DNA from: Streptomyces sp. HSG2
GTDB taxonomy: Bacteria > Actinomycetota > Actinomycetes > Streptomycetales > Streptomycetaceae
Direction of reading: 5' to 3'
Assembly (NCBI RefSeq): GCF_016598575.1
Contig: NZ_CP066801.1
Coordinates: 2,666,001-2,730,000 of the forward strand
DNA length: 64,000 nucleotides
A model generated the notes under the pieces. That model did no database searches, was not told the origin of the DNA, and saw only the letters and a program-made list of their open reading frames with translations. Below, one piece after another: positions 53,245 through 62,414 of the stretch. The position numbers and the translations under genes were made by a program. Position 1 is the stretch's first letter. Each line of letters starts with the position of its first letter.

Positions 53245-54804
53245 ATGGTCTCCGATCAGGTCCGCCGCTGGGAGTCGGGCGCGCTCGCGCACGGCGTCGC
53301 CGACCCCTTCGGCCAGGGCCCCGTCCCCTGGTTGCGCGGCGGTGAGACGTACGTCGGAGAGGACGGAAGGATCCTCCCCTGGTACGTGGGCGCCGGTCTG
53401 GACGAGGACGAGCGCGAGGACGAGCCGGGCGGCGTCGGGACGGGCGCGGCACCCTCCACCGCCCCGGGGGCTGTCCGGGTCCGCCGGCGTCCCGCCACCC
53501 TGTCGCGCTCCATGGGGGGGCCACGCGCGGCGGACGACGTCCACTGCCAGATCAAGGGCTTCGCCTCACCGGGAGCCGTCGCTCCCGGTGAGGCCATCGA
53601 CTTCCACATCACGGTCGATCCGCCGCAGCAGTTCGGAGTCGACGTCTACCGCATCGGCCACTACGGCGGCGAGGGGGCGAAGAAGATCACCACAAGCCCC
53701 CGGCTCTCCGGCATCGTCCAGTCGCCGCCGCTCGCCGCCGAGCGGACCGTCTCGTGTCATCACTGGTGGCTTTCGTGGCGCTTGCAGATCCCGTCCCACT
53801 GGAGGGTCGGCGCCTACGTGGCCGTGCTGACGACGGCCGACGGGCACCGCTCCCACGTGCCGTTCACGATCCGGTCCACCACGCCCGCCGATCTGCTGCT
53901 GGTGCTGCCCGACGTCACCTGGCAGGCCTACAACCTCTACCCCGAGGACGGCCGCACCGGGGCCAGCCTCTACCACGCCTGGGACGCGGACGGACGTCTG
54001 CTCGGCGAGGCCGACGCCGCGACCACCGTCAGCTTCGACCGCCCCTACGCGGGGGCGGGCCTGCCCCTGCACGTCGGTCACGCCTACGACGTCATCCGCT
54101 TCGCCGAGCGCTACGGATACGACGTCGCCTACGCCGACGCCCGCGATCTGCACGCCGGCCGTGTCGACCCCACCCGATACCGGGCCCTGATCTTCCCCGG
54201 CCACGACGAGTACTGGTCGGCGGCGATGCGTCGGCGGACCGAGATCGCCAGGGCGCACGGCACCTCCCTGGTCTTCCTCTCCGCCAACACCATGTACTGG
54301 CGCGTCGAGTTGTCCCCCTCCCCGTCCGGCGCGCCGGATCGTTTGTTGACGTGCCGCAAGCGTCGCGGTCCTGGGAAGCCCACGCTCTGGCGCGAGGTCG
54401 ACCGGGCGGAGCAACGGTTGCTCGGCATCCAGTACATGGGGCGGGTGCCGGAGCCCCATCCCCTGGTGGTGCGGAACGCCGGGCACTGGCTCTGGGCGGG
54501 GACGGGTGCCCACGAGGGTCAGGAGATCGACGGGTTGGTGGCCGGCGAGGCCGACCGCTACTTCCCGCGCACTCCGCTGCCCGAGCACGAGGAGCGGGTG
54601 CTCCTCGCCCACTCCCCCTACATCGACGCCCGGGGCGTCCGCAGACACCAGGACACCTCGTTGTACCGGGCGCCGAGCGGGGCCTGGGTCTTCGCGTCGG
54701 GAACGTTCGCCTGGTCGCCCGCCCTCGACCGGCCGGGGCACGCGGATCCCCGCATCCAGCGGGCCACCGCGAACCTCCTCGACCGGATCTGCGGGTGCGG
54801 CTGA
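53245..54804 (+). CDS. DMF-amidase large-subunit-like protein
   Basis: 519 residues. Middle and C-terminal parts match the N,N-dimethylformamidase beta subunit family: VYRIGHYGGEGAKKI, LLVLPDVTWQAYNLY, PGHDEYWSAAMRRR and TLWREVDRAEQRLLG. The first about 95 residues are a variable acidic leader. No small alpha subunit gene is adjacent, so activity on formamides is doubtful. Could be a scaffold or unknown hydrolase. Not obviously secreted. Candidate operator dyad just upstream. Confidence 0.82.
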   Translation: MVSDQVRRWESGALAHGVADPFGQGPVPWLRGGETYVGEDGRILPWYVGAGLDEDEREDEPGGVGTGAAPSTAPGAVRVRRRPATLSRSMGGPRAADDVHCQIKGFASPGAVAPGEAIDFHITVDPPQQFGVDVYRIGHYGGEGAKKITTSPRLSGIVQSPPLAAERTVSCHHWWLSWRLQIPSHWRVGAYVAVLTTADGHRSHVPFTIRSTTPADLLLVLPDVTWQAYNLYPEDGRTGASLYHAWDADGRLLGEADAATTVSFDRPYAGAGLPLHVGHAYDVIRFAERYGYDVAYADARDLHAGRVDPTRYRALIFPGHDEYWSAAMRRRTEIARAHGTSLVFLSANTMYWRVELSPSPSGAPDRLLTCRKRRGPGKPTLWREVDRAEQRLLGIQYMGRVPEPHPLVVRNAGHWLWAGTGAHEGQEIDGLVAGEADRYFPRTPLPEHEERVLLAHSPYIDARGVRRHQDTSLYRAPSGAWVFASGTFAWSPALDRPGHADPRIQRATANLLDRICGCG

Positions 54805-54885
54805 TTCCTCCGGCACCCCGCCCCCGGCGGGCCGTCCCGGATGCGGGAGAATCGCCTCACTCGTACAGAACCACGGGGAGGCACC

Positions 54886-55785
54886 GTGTCCGGATTCGTC
54901 GAAAAGCCCGTACCTCGGCAGGTTCCGGGTCTGGAGCATCTGCACACCGGCAAGGTGCGCGACCTGTACCGGGACGCCGAGGGGCATCTGGTGATGGTGG
55001 CCAGCGACCGCGTGTCCGCCTATGACTGGGTCCTGCCGACGGAGATCCCGGACAAGGGGCGGGTGCTCACCCGACTGTCCCTGTGGTGGTTCGAGCAGTT
55101 GGCCGATCTGGTGCCGAACCACGTGCTGAGCACCGACCCGCCCGAGGGCGCGCCGGCCGAATGGGCCGGGCGCACGCTGGTCTGCAGGTCCCTGCGGATG
55201 GTTCCGGTGGAGTGCGTCGCGCGTGGCTATCTCACCGGATCGGGACTGGCCGAGTACGAGAGGTCGCGGACCGTCTGTGGCCTGGCCCTGCCCCAGGGTT
55301 TGCTGGACGGTTCCGAGCTCCCCGCCCCGATCTTCACACCGGCGACCAAGGCCGAGGTGGGCGATCACGACGAGAACGTCTCCTACGAGGAGGTGGTCCG
55401 TCGGGTGGGCGCCGACACGGCCGCGCGGCTGCGGCACACGACGCTCGCCCTCTACAGGCGCGCCCGGGACATCGCCGGTGCGCGGGGCATCGTGGTGGCG
55501 GACACCAAGTTCGAGTTCGGTTTCGCCGGGGACGAGCTGATCCTCGCCGACGAGGTGCTCACCCCGGACTCCTCGCGTTTCTGGCCCGCGGACCGTCGGC
55601 GGCCAGGTGGGCCGCAGCCGTCGTACGACAAGCAGTACGTCCGCGACTGGCTGACGTCCGCCGAGTCCGGGTGGGACCGGTCGGGCGAGCGGCCCCCGCC
55701 GGCGCTGCCCGAGCGGGTGGTGGAGGCGACCCGCGCCCGCTACGTCGAGGCGTACGAGCGGCTGGTCGGCCTCGATTGGACCTGA
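54886..55785 (+). CDS. purC: SAICAR synthetase
   Basis: 299 residues from GTG 54886 with GGGGAGGC 4 bases upstream. Adds aspartate to CAIR in de novo purine synthesis. Conserved HTGKVRDLYRD (ATP loop), ASDRVSAYDWVLP, CVARGYLTGSG, SPATKAEVGDHDEN-like block (FTPATKAEVGDHDEN) and DTKFEFGF. Ends in a terminator shared with the tRNA-Gly region. Confidence 0.97.
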   Translation: MSGFVEKPVPRQVPGLEHLHTGKVRDLYRDAEGHLVMVASDRVSAYDWVLPTEIPDKGRVLTRLSLWWFEQLADLVPNHVLSTDPPEGAPAEWAGRTLVCRSLRMVPVECVARGYLTGSGLAEYERSRTVCGLALPQGLLDGSELPAPIFTPATKAEVGDHDENVSYEEVVRRVGADTAARLRHTTLALYRRARDIAGARGIVVADTKFEFGFAGDELILADEVLTPDSSRFWPADRRRPGGPQPSYDKQYVRDWLTSAESGWDRSGERPPPALPERVVEATRARYVEAYERLVGLDWT

Positions 55786-55814
55786 GCCGCCCGAACGGCG
55801 GACCGGTGAAACGC

Positions 55815-55845
55815 CGCGGGCCCCCGTCGGAAACGGGGGCCCGCG
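55815..55845 (+). terminator. Terminator after purC
   Basis: A 13-bp perfect stem (55815-55827 with 55833-55845), loop CGGAA. Confidence 0.8.
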
Positions 55846-55851
55846 ATGCGG

Positions 55852-55924
55852 AGCGGACGACGAGGCTCGAACTCGCGACCTCAACCTTGGCAAGGTTGCG
55901 CTCTACCAACTGAGCTACGTCCGC
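55852..55924 (-). tRNA. tRNA-Gly (anticodon GCC), copy 1
   Basis: Acceptor GCGGACG/CGTCCGC, D-loop with G18G19 (AGTTGGTA), anticodon loop TTGCCAA, T-loop TTCGAGC. Canonical elongator. A second copy identical along its length stands at 57991. Confidence 0.96.
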
Positions 55925-56091
55925 CGGGCGCCGTGGCGCGGAGGCAACTATACCCAACCGCGACCGAGCGCGGCACGGGGGTCGGCGCGCCCCGGGGGGA
56001 GTGCCGCGCGGGCCGCGACCTCGTGCTGCGGCACGGCGGCGGGACGCACGCGTTTCTGCCGGCGCCCCGCCGTCCGCCGGGCGCCACGCGT

Positions 56092-56889
56092 TCAGTGGCG
56101 CGGTTCCCAGCGGAACCAGCGCTTGACGGCGAACAGGGCGAGCGCGGTCCAGCCGAGCGCGAGCAGGAGTGCCCGCAGTGTCTCGAAGCCGGTGAGTTCA
56201 CCGGTCCAGCCGCCGCGCACCAGGGCGATGACGGGGGTGAGGGGGAGGAGTTGACAGAAGGCCGCGATCCGGTCCGGCAGCAGCTCCACGGGGAAGAACA
56301 TCCCCGACCCCAGCATGGACACGAGCAGCAGTGGCATGGGTGTCACCTGCGCGCTCTCCGATGTCCTGGTGTAGGCGGCGGTGACGGCGGCCAGCGCCGC
56401 GCACAGGGCGAGTCCCGATGCGACGCCGACGACCGCGAGCAGGGGTGCCGCCGGCGCCCCGATGTCGAGCAGCACGGTGCAGCCGACGGCCAGCAACACG
56501 CACTGGGCCAGGCCGGTGAACACCGCCGGCAGCGCCGACCCGCCGAGGATCTCGGCGTCGCGCAGTTCGCCGGTGCGCAACCGCTTCAGGACCAGTTCCT
56601 CGCGTCGGGCGACGAAGACGCCGACGAGCGCCGAGTAGACGGCGAAGAGCAGCGAGAAGCCGATGGCGGAGGGCAGCACCAGGGTGCCCACCGACAGGCC
56701 GGCCTCCTCCAGGTCCAGGCCGGTCGCCGCCGAGCGCACGCTGAACGGCAGGACCAGGGGTACGAACAGGGCGGCGAACAACGTGCCCTTGCTGCGGACG
56801 AACAGGATGAGCTCGGCCCGGGCCAAGGAGGCCATGCGCCCTCGGGCGCTGGTGACCTGTCCTGTCGGCTCCGTCTTCGTCGTGCTCAT
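56092..56889 (-). CDS. ABC-2 type exporter permease
   Basis: 265 residues, six helices of the ABC-2 fold (TLFAALFVPLVLPF, SALVGVFVARREELVLKRLRTG as the characteristic loop, MPLLLVSMLGSGMFFP, LLPLTPVIALVRGGW). ATG overlaps the ATPase stop (ATGA). Exports an unknown lipid, drug or polysaccharide together with the ATPase. Confidence 0.9.
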   Translation of the reverse strand: MSTTKTEPTGQVTSARGRMASLARAELILFVRSKGTLFAALFVPLVLPFSVRSAATGLDLEEAGLSVGTLVLPSAIGFSLLFAVYSALVGVFVARREELVLKRLRTGELRDAEILGGSALPAVFTGLAQCVLLAVGCTVLLDIGAPAAPLLAVVGVASGLALCAALAAVTAAYTRTSESAQVTPMPLLLVSMLGSGMFFPVELLPDRIAAFCQLLPLTPVIALVRGGWTGELTGFETLRALLLALGWTALALFAVKRWFRWEPRH

Positions 56890-57845
56890 GCCCTGTGCTC
56901 CCTCGTGTTCGGTCGCTCGGCGGCGTCCCGGGCGATGCCCAGGAAGGCCTCTTCCAGCGAGGCCGGACGTACGTCCAGTCCGGCCAGTTCGACCCCATCC
57001 CGCTCGGCCCAGACCAGGAGTCGGGTGGCCGATCGCTGGAGCTCACGCGTTCGCAGGCGGACGGACCGGCCCTCGACCCGCTGGTCGCAGACGGCCAACT
57101 CGGCCATGGAGGGAAGCTCGTCGACGGAGTGGCCTTCGGGTAGTTCGAAGGTGATCCGCGCGGGTCGGGAGGCGGTCACCTCGGACGGTGTCCCGGCGGC
57201 GGCGACCCGGCCGTCGTGCAGGATCGCCAGCCGGTCGGCGAGGGTCTCCGCCTCTTCCAGGTAGTGGGTGGTCAGCAGCACGGTCGTGCCGCCGTCGCGC
57301 AGCTCCCCGACCAACTCCCAGGTGTCCCGGCGCCCCTCGGCGTCCAGCCCCGTCGTCGGTTCGTCCAGGAAGAGCACCTCGGGTCGGCCGAGGAGGGCGA
57401 GGGCCAGGTCCAGGCGTCGCCGTTCGCCCCCGGACAGTTGTTTCACGCGGACGCGCGCCTTGTCGTCGAGTCCGACCAGGGCCAGGGCCTCGCCGGTGGG
57501 CCGGGCGCCGCTGACGCAGCCCGCCCACATCCGCGCGGTCTCGCCGACGGTCAGCTCGGTCGGGAATCCGCCCTCCTGCAACATCACCCCGGTCCGGGGT
57601 CGCAGCGCGGCTCGCTCGGTGTAGGGGTCGTGGCCGAGGACCCGGATCCGACCGCCGGCCGGTTCGGCGAGCCCTTCCAGGAGTTCGACGGTGGAGGTCT
57701 TGCCCGCCCCGTTGGTGCCGAGCAGTGCGAACACCTCCCCTCGGTCCACGGTGAAGGTGACCCCGCGTACCGCCTCGAACCCGCCCCCGTAGACCCGTCG
57801 GAGGTCGGCGACCTCGATCACGTGCTCGTGTTCGCTCGCTTCCAT
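56886..57845 (-). CDS. ABC transporter ATP-binding protein (DrrA-like)
   Basis: 319 residues from ATG 57845 (a GTG at 57893 is in frame but has no better RBS). Walker A GTNGAGKTS, signature LSGGE, Walker B LFLDEPT, H-loop TTHYLEE. A DrrA-like C-terminal extension (about 230-310) follows. Pairs with the permease at 56092. The two tRNA-Gly(GCC) copies flank this operon. Confidence 0.9.
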   Translation of the reverse strand: MEASEHEHVIEVADLRRVYGGGFEAVRGVTFTVDRGEVFALLGTNGAGKTSTVELLEGLAEPAGGRIRVLGHDPYTERAALRPRTGVMLQEGGFPTELTVGETARMWAGCVSGARPTGEALALVGLDDKARVRVKQLSGGERRRLDLALALLGRPEVLFLDEPTTGLDAEGRRDTWELVGELRDGGTTVLLTTHYLEEAETLADRLAILHDGRVAAAGTPSEVTASRPARITFELPEGHSVDELPSMAELAVCDQRVEGRSVRLRTRELQRSATRLLVWAERDGVELAGLDVRPASLEEAFLGIARDAAERPNTREHRA

Positions 57846-57954
57846 GACGCCAGCTTCGCCGACGACGTCGGCCGGCAGGGTGTCCGGCGTCACATTCGGT
57901 GGGGGAGATTCCCGGGGAGGGGTTTCGCGTGTGGGAGGTCGCCCGGCGAAGAGA

Positions 57955-57983
57955 AAGGCCCCGATCCGATGGACCGGGGCCTT
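57955..57983 (-). terminator. Terminator after tRNA-Gly(GCC) copy 2
   Basis: A 13-bp stem with one mismatch (57955-57967 with 57971-57983). Confidence 0.7.
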
Positions 57984-57990
57984 CCAAGCG

Positions 57991-58063
57991 AGCGGACGAC
58001 GAGGCTCGAACTCGCGACCTCAACCTTGGCAAGGTTGCGCTCTACCAACTGAGCTACGTCCGC
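57991..58063 (-). tRNA. tRNA-Gly (anticodon GCC), copy 2
   Basis: Same sequence as the copy at 55852. Canonical D- and T-loops. Confidence 0.96.
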
Positions 58064-58103
58064 GCGAATGCCGGTGCGCGACACCCGCGAAAGCGGGGGA
58101 GGA

Positions 58104-58133
58104 CCGGATCGGGCACCACCCTACCCGATCCGG
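58104..58133 (-). terminator. Terminator after tRNA-Gly(UCC)
   Basis: A 10-bp perfect stem CCGGATCGGG (58104-58113 with 58124-58133). Confidence 0.7.
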
Positions 58134-58158
58134 AAGGGTGTCCGGACCGGTGGTGCGG

Positions 58159-58230
58159 AGCGGGTGACAGGGATCGCACACTGCGCCTTCCCCCTGGAAG
58201 GGGGATGTTCTACTACTGAACTACACCCGC
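58159..58230 (-). tRNA. tRNA-Gly (anticodon UCC) with non-canonical D- and T-loops
   Basis: Acceptor GCGGGTG/CACCCGC; D-arm GTTC-AGTAGTA-GAAC lacks the usual G18-G19; anticodon stem TCCCC/GGGGA with loop CTTCCAG. The T-arm carries TGCGATC in place of TTCGANN, and its stem pairs only as GCAG(T)G/CCTGT with a bulge. In contrast the GCC copies nearby are normal. Loss of both the GG and the TYC sequence is the known hallmark of staphylococcal tRNA-Gly species that feed peptidoglycan bridges instead of the ribosome. Confidence 0.85.
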
Positions 58231-58382
58231 ACGCCTCCGTGGGCCGGACCTTCGGCCGCCCCTCGGCGTGATCCAGACTCTAGCCGATCACCCGGGGCCA
58301 CGCGCAAGTCGGTTGCCGCGCGGGGCGGATGGGCGGGCGGGGTGGGACCCGAGGACGGGTGGGGGTGGGGTCGGCCGCCGTG

Positions 58383-58408
58383 CCCGCCGGAGAGTCGTCT
58401 CCGGCGGG
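58383..58408 (-). terminator. Terminator after lsrL
   Basis: An 11-bp perfect stem (58383-58393 with 58398-58408), loop GTCG, just past the lsrL stop. Confidence 0.8.
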
Positions 58409-58418
58409 GCGGGCGCCT

Positions 58419-58736
58419 TCACCGCGCGGCGGCGAACGCCTCGTAGACCCGCTTGGGGATGCGACCCCGGGCGGGGATGTCCATGCGGTTCGCCTGGGCC
58501 CAGGCGCGGACCGCCGAGGGGTCCGGGGCGATCTCGGTCTCCCGGTACGTCCGCCCGGAGCGGGCCCGCTTGCGACCGGCTTCCACGTACGGCTTGAGGG
58601 CCTCGCGGAGTTCGCCGGCGTTGGTCTCGTTGAGGTCGATCTCGTACGACCGTCCGTCGAGTCCGAAGGCGACCGTCTCCGCCGCTTCCGAGCCGTCGAT
58701 GTCGTCGGAGAGGGTGACCACGACACGCTGCGCCAC
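58419..58736 (-). CDS. lsrL: Lsr2-like nucleoid-associated protein
   Basis: 105 residues from GTG 58736 with AAGGGACC upstream; longer in-frame extensions have no Lsr2 similarity. N-terminal dimerisation beta-hairpin (AQRVVVTLSDDIDGSEAAETV) in short pieces, then a linker, and the C-terminal AT-hook-like module around PARGRIPKRVYEAF. Xenogeneic-silencer family: binds AT-rich DNA. The paralogue is Lsr2 itself elsewhere. An AT-richer stretch at 58800-58860 precedes its promoter, possible self-binding. Confidence 0.9.
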   Translation of the reverse strand: MAQRVVVTLSDDIDGSEAAETVAFGLDGRSYEIDLNETNAGELREALKPYVEAGRKRARSGRTYRETEIAPDPSAVRAWAQANRMDIPARGRIPKRVYEAFAAAR

Positions 58737-59028
58737 GAATATCGGTCCCTTCGCGCGGCATCTCGGCGACGAGAACGACGTCACGGAGATGCCGACTGTC
58801 CGCCTGCGATTAGGCAAAGTATCGGCTATTGGCATTTCATTTGTACAGGGCCTGGCATTGCCGTGTGAAGTCCGGCGAAATCCTCCCGCGTGTCCTCGGG
58901 GCAATAGGTGCGCGTCTCGGCGTCGGGATCTTTCCCGAATTTTCGACGCCCCCTTCCCCGCGACGTCGAATCGTGATGCCGGTCACGTAGGTTCCTCCAA
59001 GGCTACACGCGTAGAATTTTTGTGCGGG
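58737..59028. other. Divergent lsrL/purS intergenic region
   Basis: Contains the relatively AT-rich segment 58800-58860 (lsrL side) and 59000-59028 (purS side, with the dyad CTAC-ACGC-GTAG at 59003-59014). No gene. Confidence 0.45.
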
Positions 59029-59034
59029 TAGTCT
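59029..59034 (+). promoter_or_regulatory. -10 box of the purSQL operon
   Basis: TAGTCT at 59029-59034; no convincing -35 box. Start predicted near 59041, about 30 bases before purS. Confidence 0.4.
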
Positions 59035-59071
59035 GACGGGACCTGCTCAGCACCACACACCGGGAGTGCCA

Positions 59072-59344
59072 GTGGCACGCGTCGTAGTCGACGTCATGCT
59101 CAAGCCGGAGATCCTCGACCCCCAGGGCCAGGCGGTGCGGCGCGCACTGCCGCGGCTCGGATTCGACGGGATCTCGGACGTCCGCCAGGGAAAGCGCTTC
59201 GAACTGGAAGTCGACGGCCCCGTCGACGAGGCGGCCCTCGCCCACATCCACGACCTCGCGGAATCCTTCCTCGCCAACACCGTGATCGAGGACTTCACCG
59301 TCCGGGTCGAGGAGTCGGCGGACGTCGCGGGGGCCGGCAGGTGA
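59072..59344 (+). CDS. purS: FGAM synthase small subunit PurS
   Basis: 90 residues from GTG 59072 (GGGAG 5 bases upstream; GTG 59066 is less well spaced). Typical PurS pattern [21 protein letters not shown] and [13 protein letters not shown]. Bridges PurQ and PurL in the three-part FGAM synthase, step 4 of purine synthesis. Stop overlaps the purQ GTG (GTGA). Confidence 0.95.
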   Translation: MARVVVDVMLKPEILDPQGQAVRRALPRLGFDGISDVRQGKRFELEVDGPVDEAALAHIHDLAESFLANTVIEDFTVRVEESADVAGAGR

Positions 59345-60045
59345 CCGCCCGTATCGGCGTCGTCACCTTTCCCGGCAGCCTCGACGACCGGGACACGTGT
59401 CGGGCCGTCCGGCGAGCGGGCGCCGAGCCGGTGGCGCTCTGGCACAAGGACCGCGACCTGCGACAGGTCGACGCAGTGGTGCTGCCCGGCGGGTTCTCCT
59501 ACGGCGACTACCTGCGGGCCGGTGCCATCTCCCGCTTCTCGCCGGTGATGGAGACCCTCGTCGAACAGGCCGCCGCCGGGTTGCCGGTCCTCGGCATCTG
59601 CAACGGCTTCCAGATCCTCACCGAGGCGCACCTGTTGCCCGGGGCCATGCTCGGCAACGACCACCAGCACTTCGTCTGCCGGGATCAGGCGCTGCGGGTG
59701 GAGAACACCGCGACCGCCTGGACCGTCGACTACAGCCCCGGACAGGAGATCCGCGTCCCGCTGAAGAACCGGGACGGCCGCTTCGTCGCCGACCGGTACA
59801 CGCTGGACCTGTTGGAGGCCGAGGGCCGGGTGGTCTTCCGCTACCTCGCCGACGGCCCGGCCGCGGACGGCTACGGCAACCCCAACGGATCCCTTCGCGA
59901 CATCGCCGGCATCACCAACGCGGCCGGGAACGTCGTCGGCCTGATGCCGCACCCCGAGCACGCCGTGGAGCCGCTGATCGGCACCGGCGGCGGGGACGGC
60001 CTGCCGTTCTTCACCTCGATTCTCAAGAAGCTGGTCACCGCATGA
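59341..60045 (+). CDS. purQ: FGAM synthase glutaminase subunit PurQ
   Basis: 234 residues, GTG overlapping purS. Class I glutaminase: nucleophile Cys87 in LGICNGFQ, and His/Glu in [10 protein letters not shown]. Releases ammonia from glutamine for PurL. The ATG of purL overlaps its stop (ATGA). Confidence 0.96.
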   Translation: MTARIGVVTFPGSLDDRDTCRAVRRAGAEPVALWHKDRDLRQVDAVVLPGGFSYGDYLRAGAISRFSPVMETLVEQAAAGLPVLGICNGFQILTEAHLLPGAMLGNDHQHFVCRDQALRVENTATAWTVDYSPGQEIRVPLKNRDGRFVADRYTLDLLEAEGRVVFRYLADGPAADGYGNPNGSLRDIAGITNAAGNVVGLMPHPEHAVEPLIGTGGGDGLPFFTSILKKLVTA

Positions 60046-62300
60046 GCCGGACGCCCCTGGACACCGTCGAGCACGCCGCCGCGACCCCCGACGTCGCGCT
60101 GCCCTGGGCGGAGCTCGGGCTGAGGAAGGACGAGTACGAACGGGTCGTGGAGATCCTGGGACGCCGTCCGACCGGGGCCGAACTGGCCATGTACTCCGTC
60201 ATGTGGTCCGAACACTGCTCCTACAAGTCCTCCAAGGTCCACCTCCGTCGCTTCGGCGAGCAGGCGCCCGAGAGCGACGCGTTGCTGGTAGGCATCGGGG
60301 AGAACGCCGGCGTGGTGGACATCGGCCAGGGGTACGCGGTCACCTTCAAGGTCGAGTCGCACAACCACCCCTCCTACGTCGAGCCCTACCAGGGCGCGGC
60401 CACGGGCGTCGGCGGCATCGTCCGCGACATCATCGCCATGGGTGCCCGCCCGGTCGCCGTCGTCGACCCGCTGCGCTTCGGCGCCGCCGACCACCCGGAC
60501 ACCCGGCGTGTCCTGCCCGGGGTCGTCGCGGGCATCGGCGGCTACGGCAACTGCCTGGGCCTGCCCAACATCGGCGGAGAGATCGTCTTCGACCCCTGCT
60601 ACCAGGGAAACCCCCTGGTCAACGCCGGATGTATCGGTGTGATGCGACACGAGGACATCCACCTGGCCAAGGCCTCCGGGGCCGGGAACAAGGTCGTCCT
60701 CTACGGAGCCCGCACCGGCGGCGACGGCATCGGCGGTGCCTCGATCCTGGCCAGCGAGACCTTCGACGACGCCAAGCCCTCCAAGCGGCCGGCGGTGCAG
60801 GTGGGCGACCCCTTCCAGGAGAAGCTCCTCATCGAGTGCACGCTGGAGGCCTTCCGGGAGCGGCTGGTCGTCGGCATCCAGGACCTCGGCGCGGCCGGAT
60901 TGTCGTGCGCCACCTCCGAGCTGGCCTCCAACGGCTCCGGCGGGATGCGCGTCACGCTCGACGACGTGCCGCTGCGGGACGCCACCCTCTCGCCGGAGGA
61001 GATCCTCATGAGCGAGTCCCAGGAGCGGATGTGCGCGGTGGTCGAGCCCGACAAGGTCGACCGCTTCCTGGAGATCTGTGCCAAGTGGGACGTCACCGCC
61101 ACCGTGATCGGCGAGGTCACCGACGGCGACCGCCTGGAGATCCACTGGCACGGTGGCAAGATCGTCGACGTGGACCCGCGTACCGTCGCGCACCAGGGCC
61201 CGACCTACGAGAGGCCCTGTGCCCGACCCTCCTGGCAGGACGCGCTCCAGGCCGACGACGCCGGTCGGCTGCCCCGGCCGGACTCCGCCGAGGGCCTCCG
61301 TGAGCAGGTGCTGAGCCTGGTGGGCTCACCCAACCAGGCGTCCAAGGAGTGGATCACCTCCCAGTACGACCGCCTCGTCCAGGGCAACACCGTCCTCGCG
61401 CAACCTGAGGACGCGGGGATGATCCGGGTCGACGAGGAGACCGGACTCGGCGTCGCCCTCGCCACGGACGGCAACGGCCGTTACGCCAAGCTCGACCCCT
61501 ACGCCGGGGCGCAGCTCGCGCTGGCCGAGGCCTACCGGAACGTCGCGGCGACGGGTGCCCGACCGTTGGCCGTCTCCGACTGTCTGAACTTCGGCTCCCC
61601 CGAGGACCCCGCCGTGATGTGGCAGTTCGCCGAGGCCGTGCGCGGACTCGCGGACGCCTGCCAGGTGCTCGGCACCCCTGTGACCGGCGGCAACGTCTCC
61701 CTGTACAACCAGACCGGCGAGGCGGCCGTGCACCCGACCCCCGTCGTCGCCGTCCTGGGCGTGATCGACGACGTCGCGCGCCGCACGCCGGTCGCCTTCC
61801 GGGAGGAGGGGCATCTCCTCTACCTCCTCGGCGACACCCGTGAGGAATTCGGCGGCTCGGCCTGGGCACAGGTGGTCCACGACCACCTCGGTGGTCTGCC
61901 GCCCCGGGTCGACCTGGAGCGCGAGCGGCTGCTCGCCGACATCCTGATCTCCGCGTCCCGGGACGGGATGATCGACTCGGCGCACGACCTGTCCGACGGC
62001 GGTCTGGTCCAGGCGGTCGTGGAATCGGCGCTGCTGGGCCGGAAGGGCGCCCGCCTGGTCGTCCCCGACGGCCTGGACGCCTTCACCTTCCTGTTCTCGG
62101 AGTCGGCCGGGCGCGCGGTCGTCTCCGTGCCGCGCTCGGAGGAGGTCCGCTTCACCGACATGTGCGGGGCCCGCGGGCTCCCCGCCACCCGGATCGGAGT
62201 CGTGGACGGGACGGCGGTCGAGGTCCAGGGCGAGTTCTCGCTGTCCCTGGAGGAGCTGCGGGACGTCCACGAGTCCACGATCCCGCGGCTGTTCGGCTGA
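60042..62300 (+). CDS. purL: FGAM synthase large subunit PurL
   Basis: 752 residues, short (PurQ/PurS-dependent) type. Contains [14 protein letters not shown]-binding [29 protein letters not shown] and [11 protein letters not shown]-dependent conversion of FGAR to FGAM using ammonia from PurQ. Last gene of the tight purSQL operon, ending in a long GC hairpin. Confidence 0.97.
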   Translation: MSRTPLDTVEHAAATPDVALPWAELGLRKDEYERVVEILGRRPTGAELAMYSVMWSEHCSYKSSKVHLRRFGEQAPESDALLVGIGENAGVVDIGQGYAVTFKVESHNHPSYVEPYQGAATGVGGIVRDIIAMGARPVAVVDPLRFGAADHPDTRRVLPGVVAGIGGYGNCLGLPNIGGEIVFDPCYQGNPLVNAGCIGVMRHEDIHLAKASGAGNKVVLYGARTGGDGIGGASILASETFDDAKPSKRPAVQVGDPFQEKLLIECTLEAFRERLVVGIQDLGAAGLSCATSELASNGSGGMRVTLDDVPLRDATLSPEEILMSESQERMCAVVEPDKVDRFLEICAKWDVTATVIGEVTDGDRLEIHWHGGKIVDVDPRTVAHQGPTYERPCARPSWQDALQADDAGRLPRPDSAEGLREQVLSLVGSPNQASKEWITSQYDRLVQGNTVLAQPEDAGMIRVDEETGLGVALATDGNGRYAKLDPYAGAQLALAEAYRNVAATGARPLAVSDCLNFGSPEDPAVMWQFAEAVRGLADACQVLGTPVTGGNVSLYNQTGEAAVHPTPVVAVLGVIDDVARRTPVAFREEGHLLYLLGDTREEFGGSAWAQVVHDHLGGLPPRVDLERERLLADILISASRDGMIDSAHDLSDGGLVQAVVESALLGRKGARLVVPDGLDAFTFLFSESAGRAVVSVPRSEEVRFTDMCGARGLPATRIGVVDGTAVEVQGEFSLSLEELRDVHESTIPRLFG

Positions 62301-62322
62301 GACCGGCGCCGACCGGGGCACG

Positions 62323-62354
62323 GCCGGCCGGGCGCACGCCCGCGCCCGGCCGGC
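62323..62354 (+). terminator. Terminator of purSQL operon
   Basis: A 13-bp perfect stem (62323-62335 with 62342-62354) with loop ACGCCC. Confidence 0.8.
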
Positions 62355-62414
62355 TCCCCGTCCGTGCCGGTCCGCCCGTCGCCCCCGTCCGCACGCGCGC
62401 ATAGGCTTCCGCGC

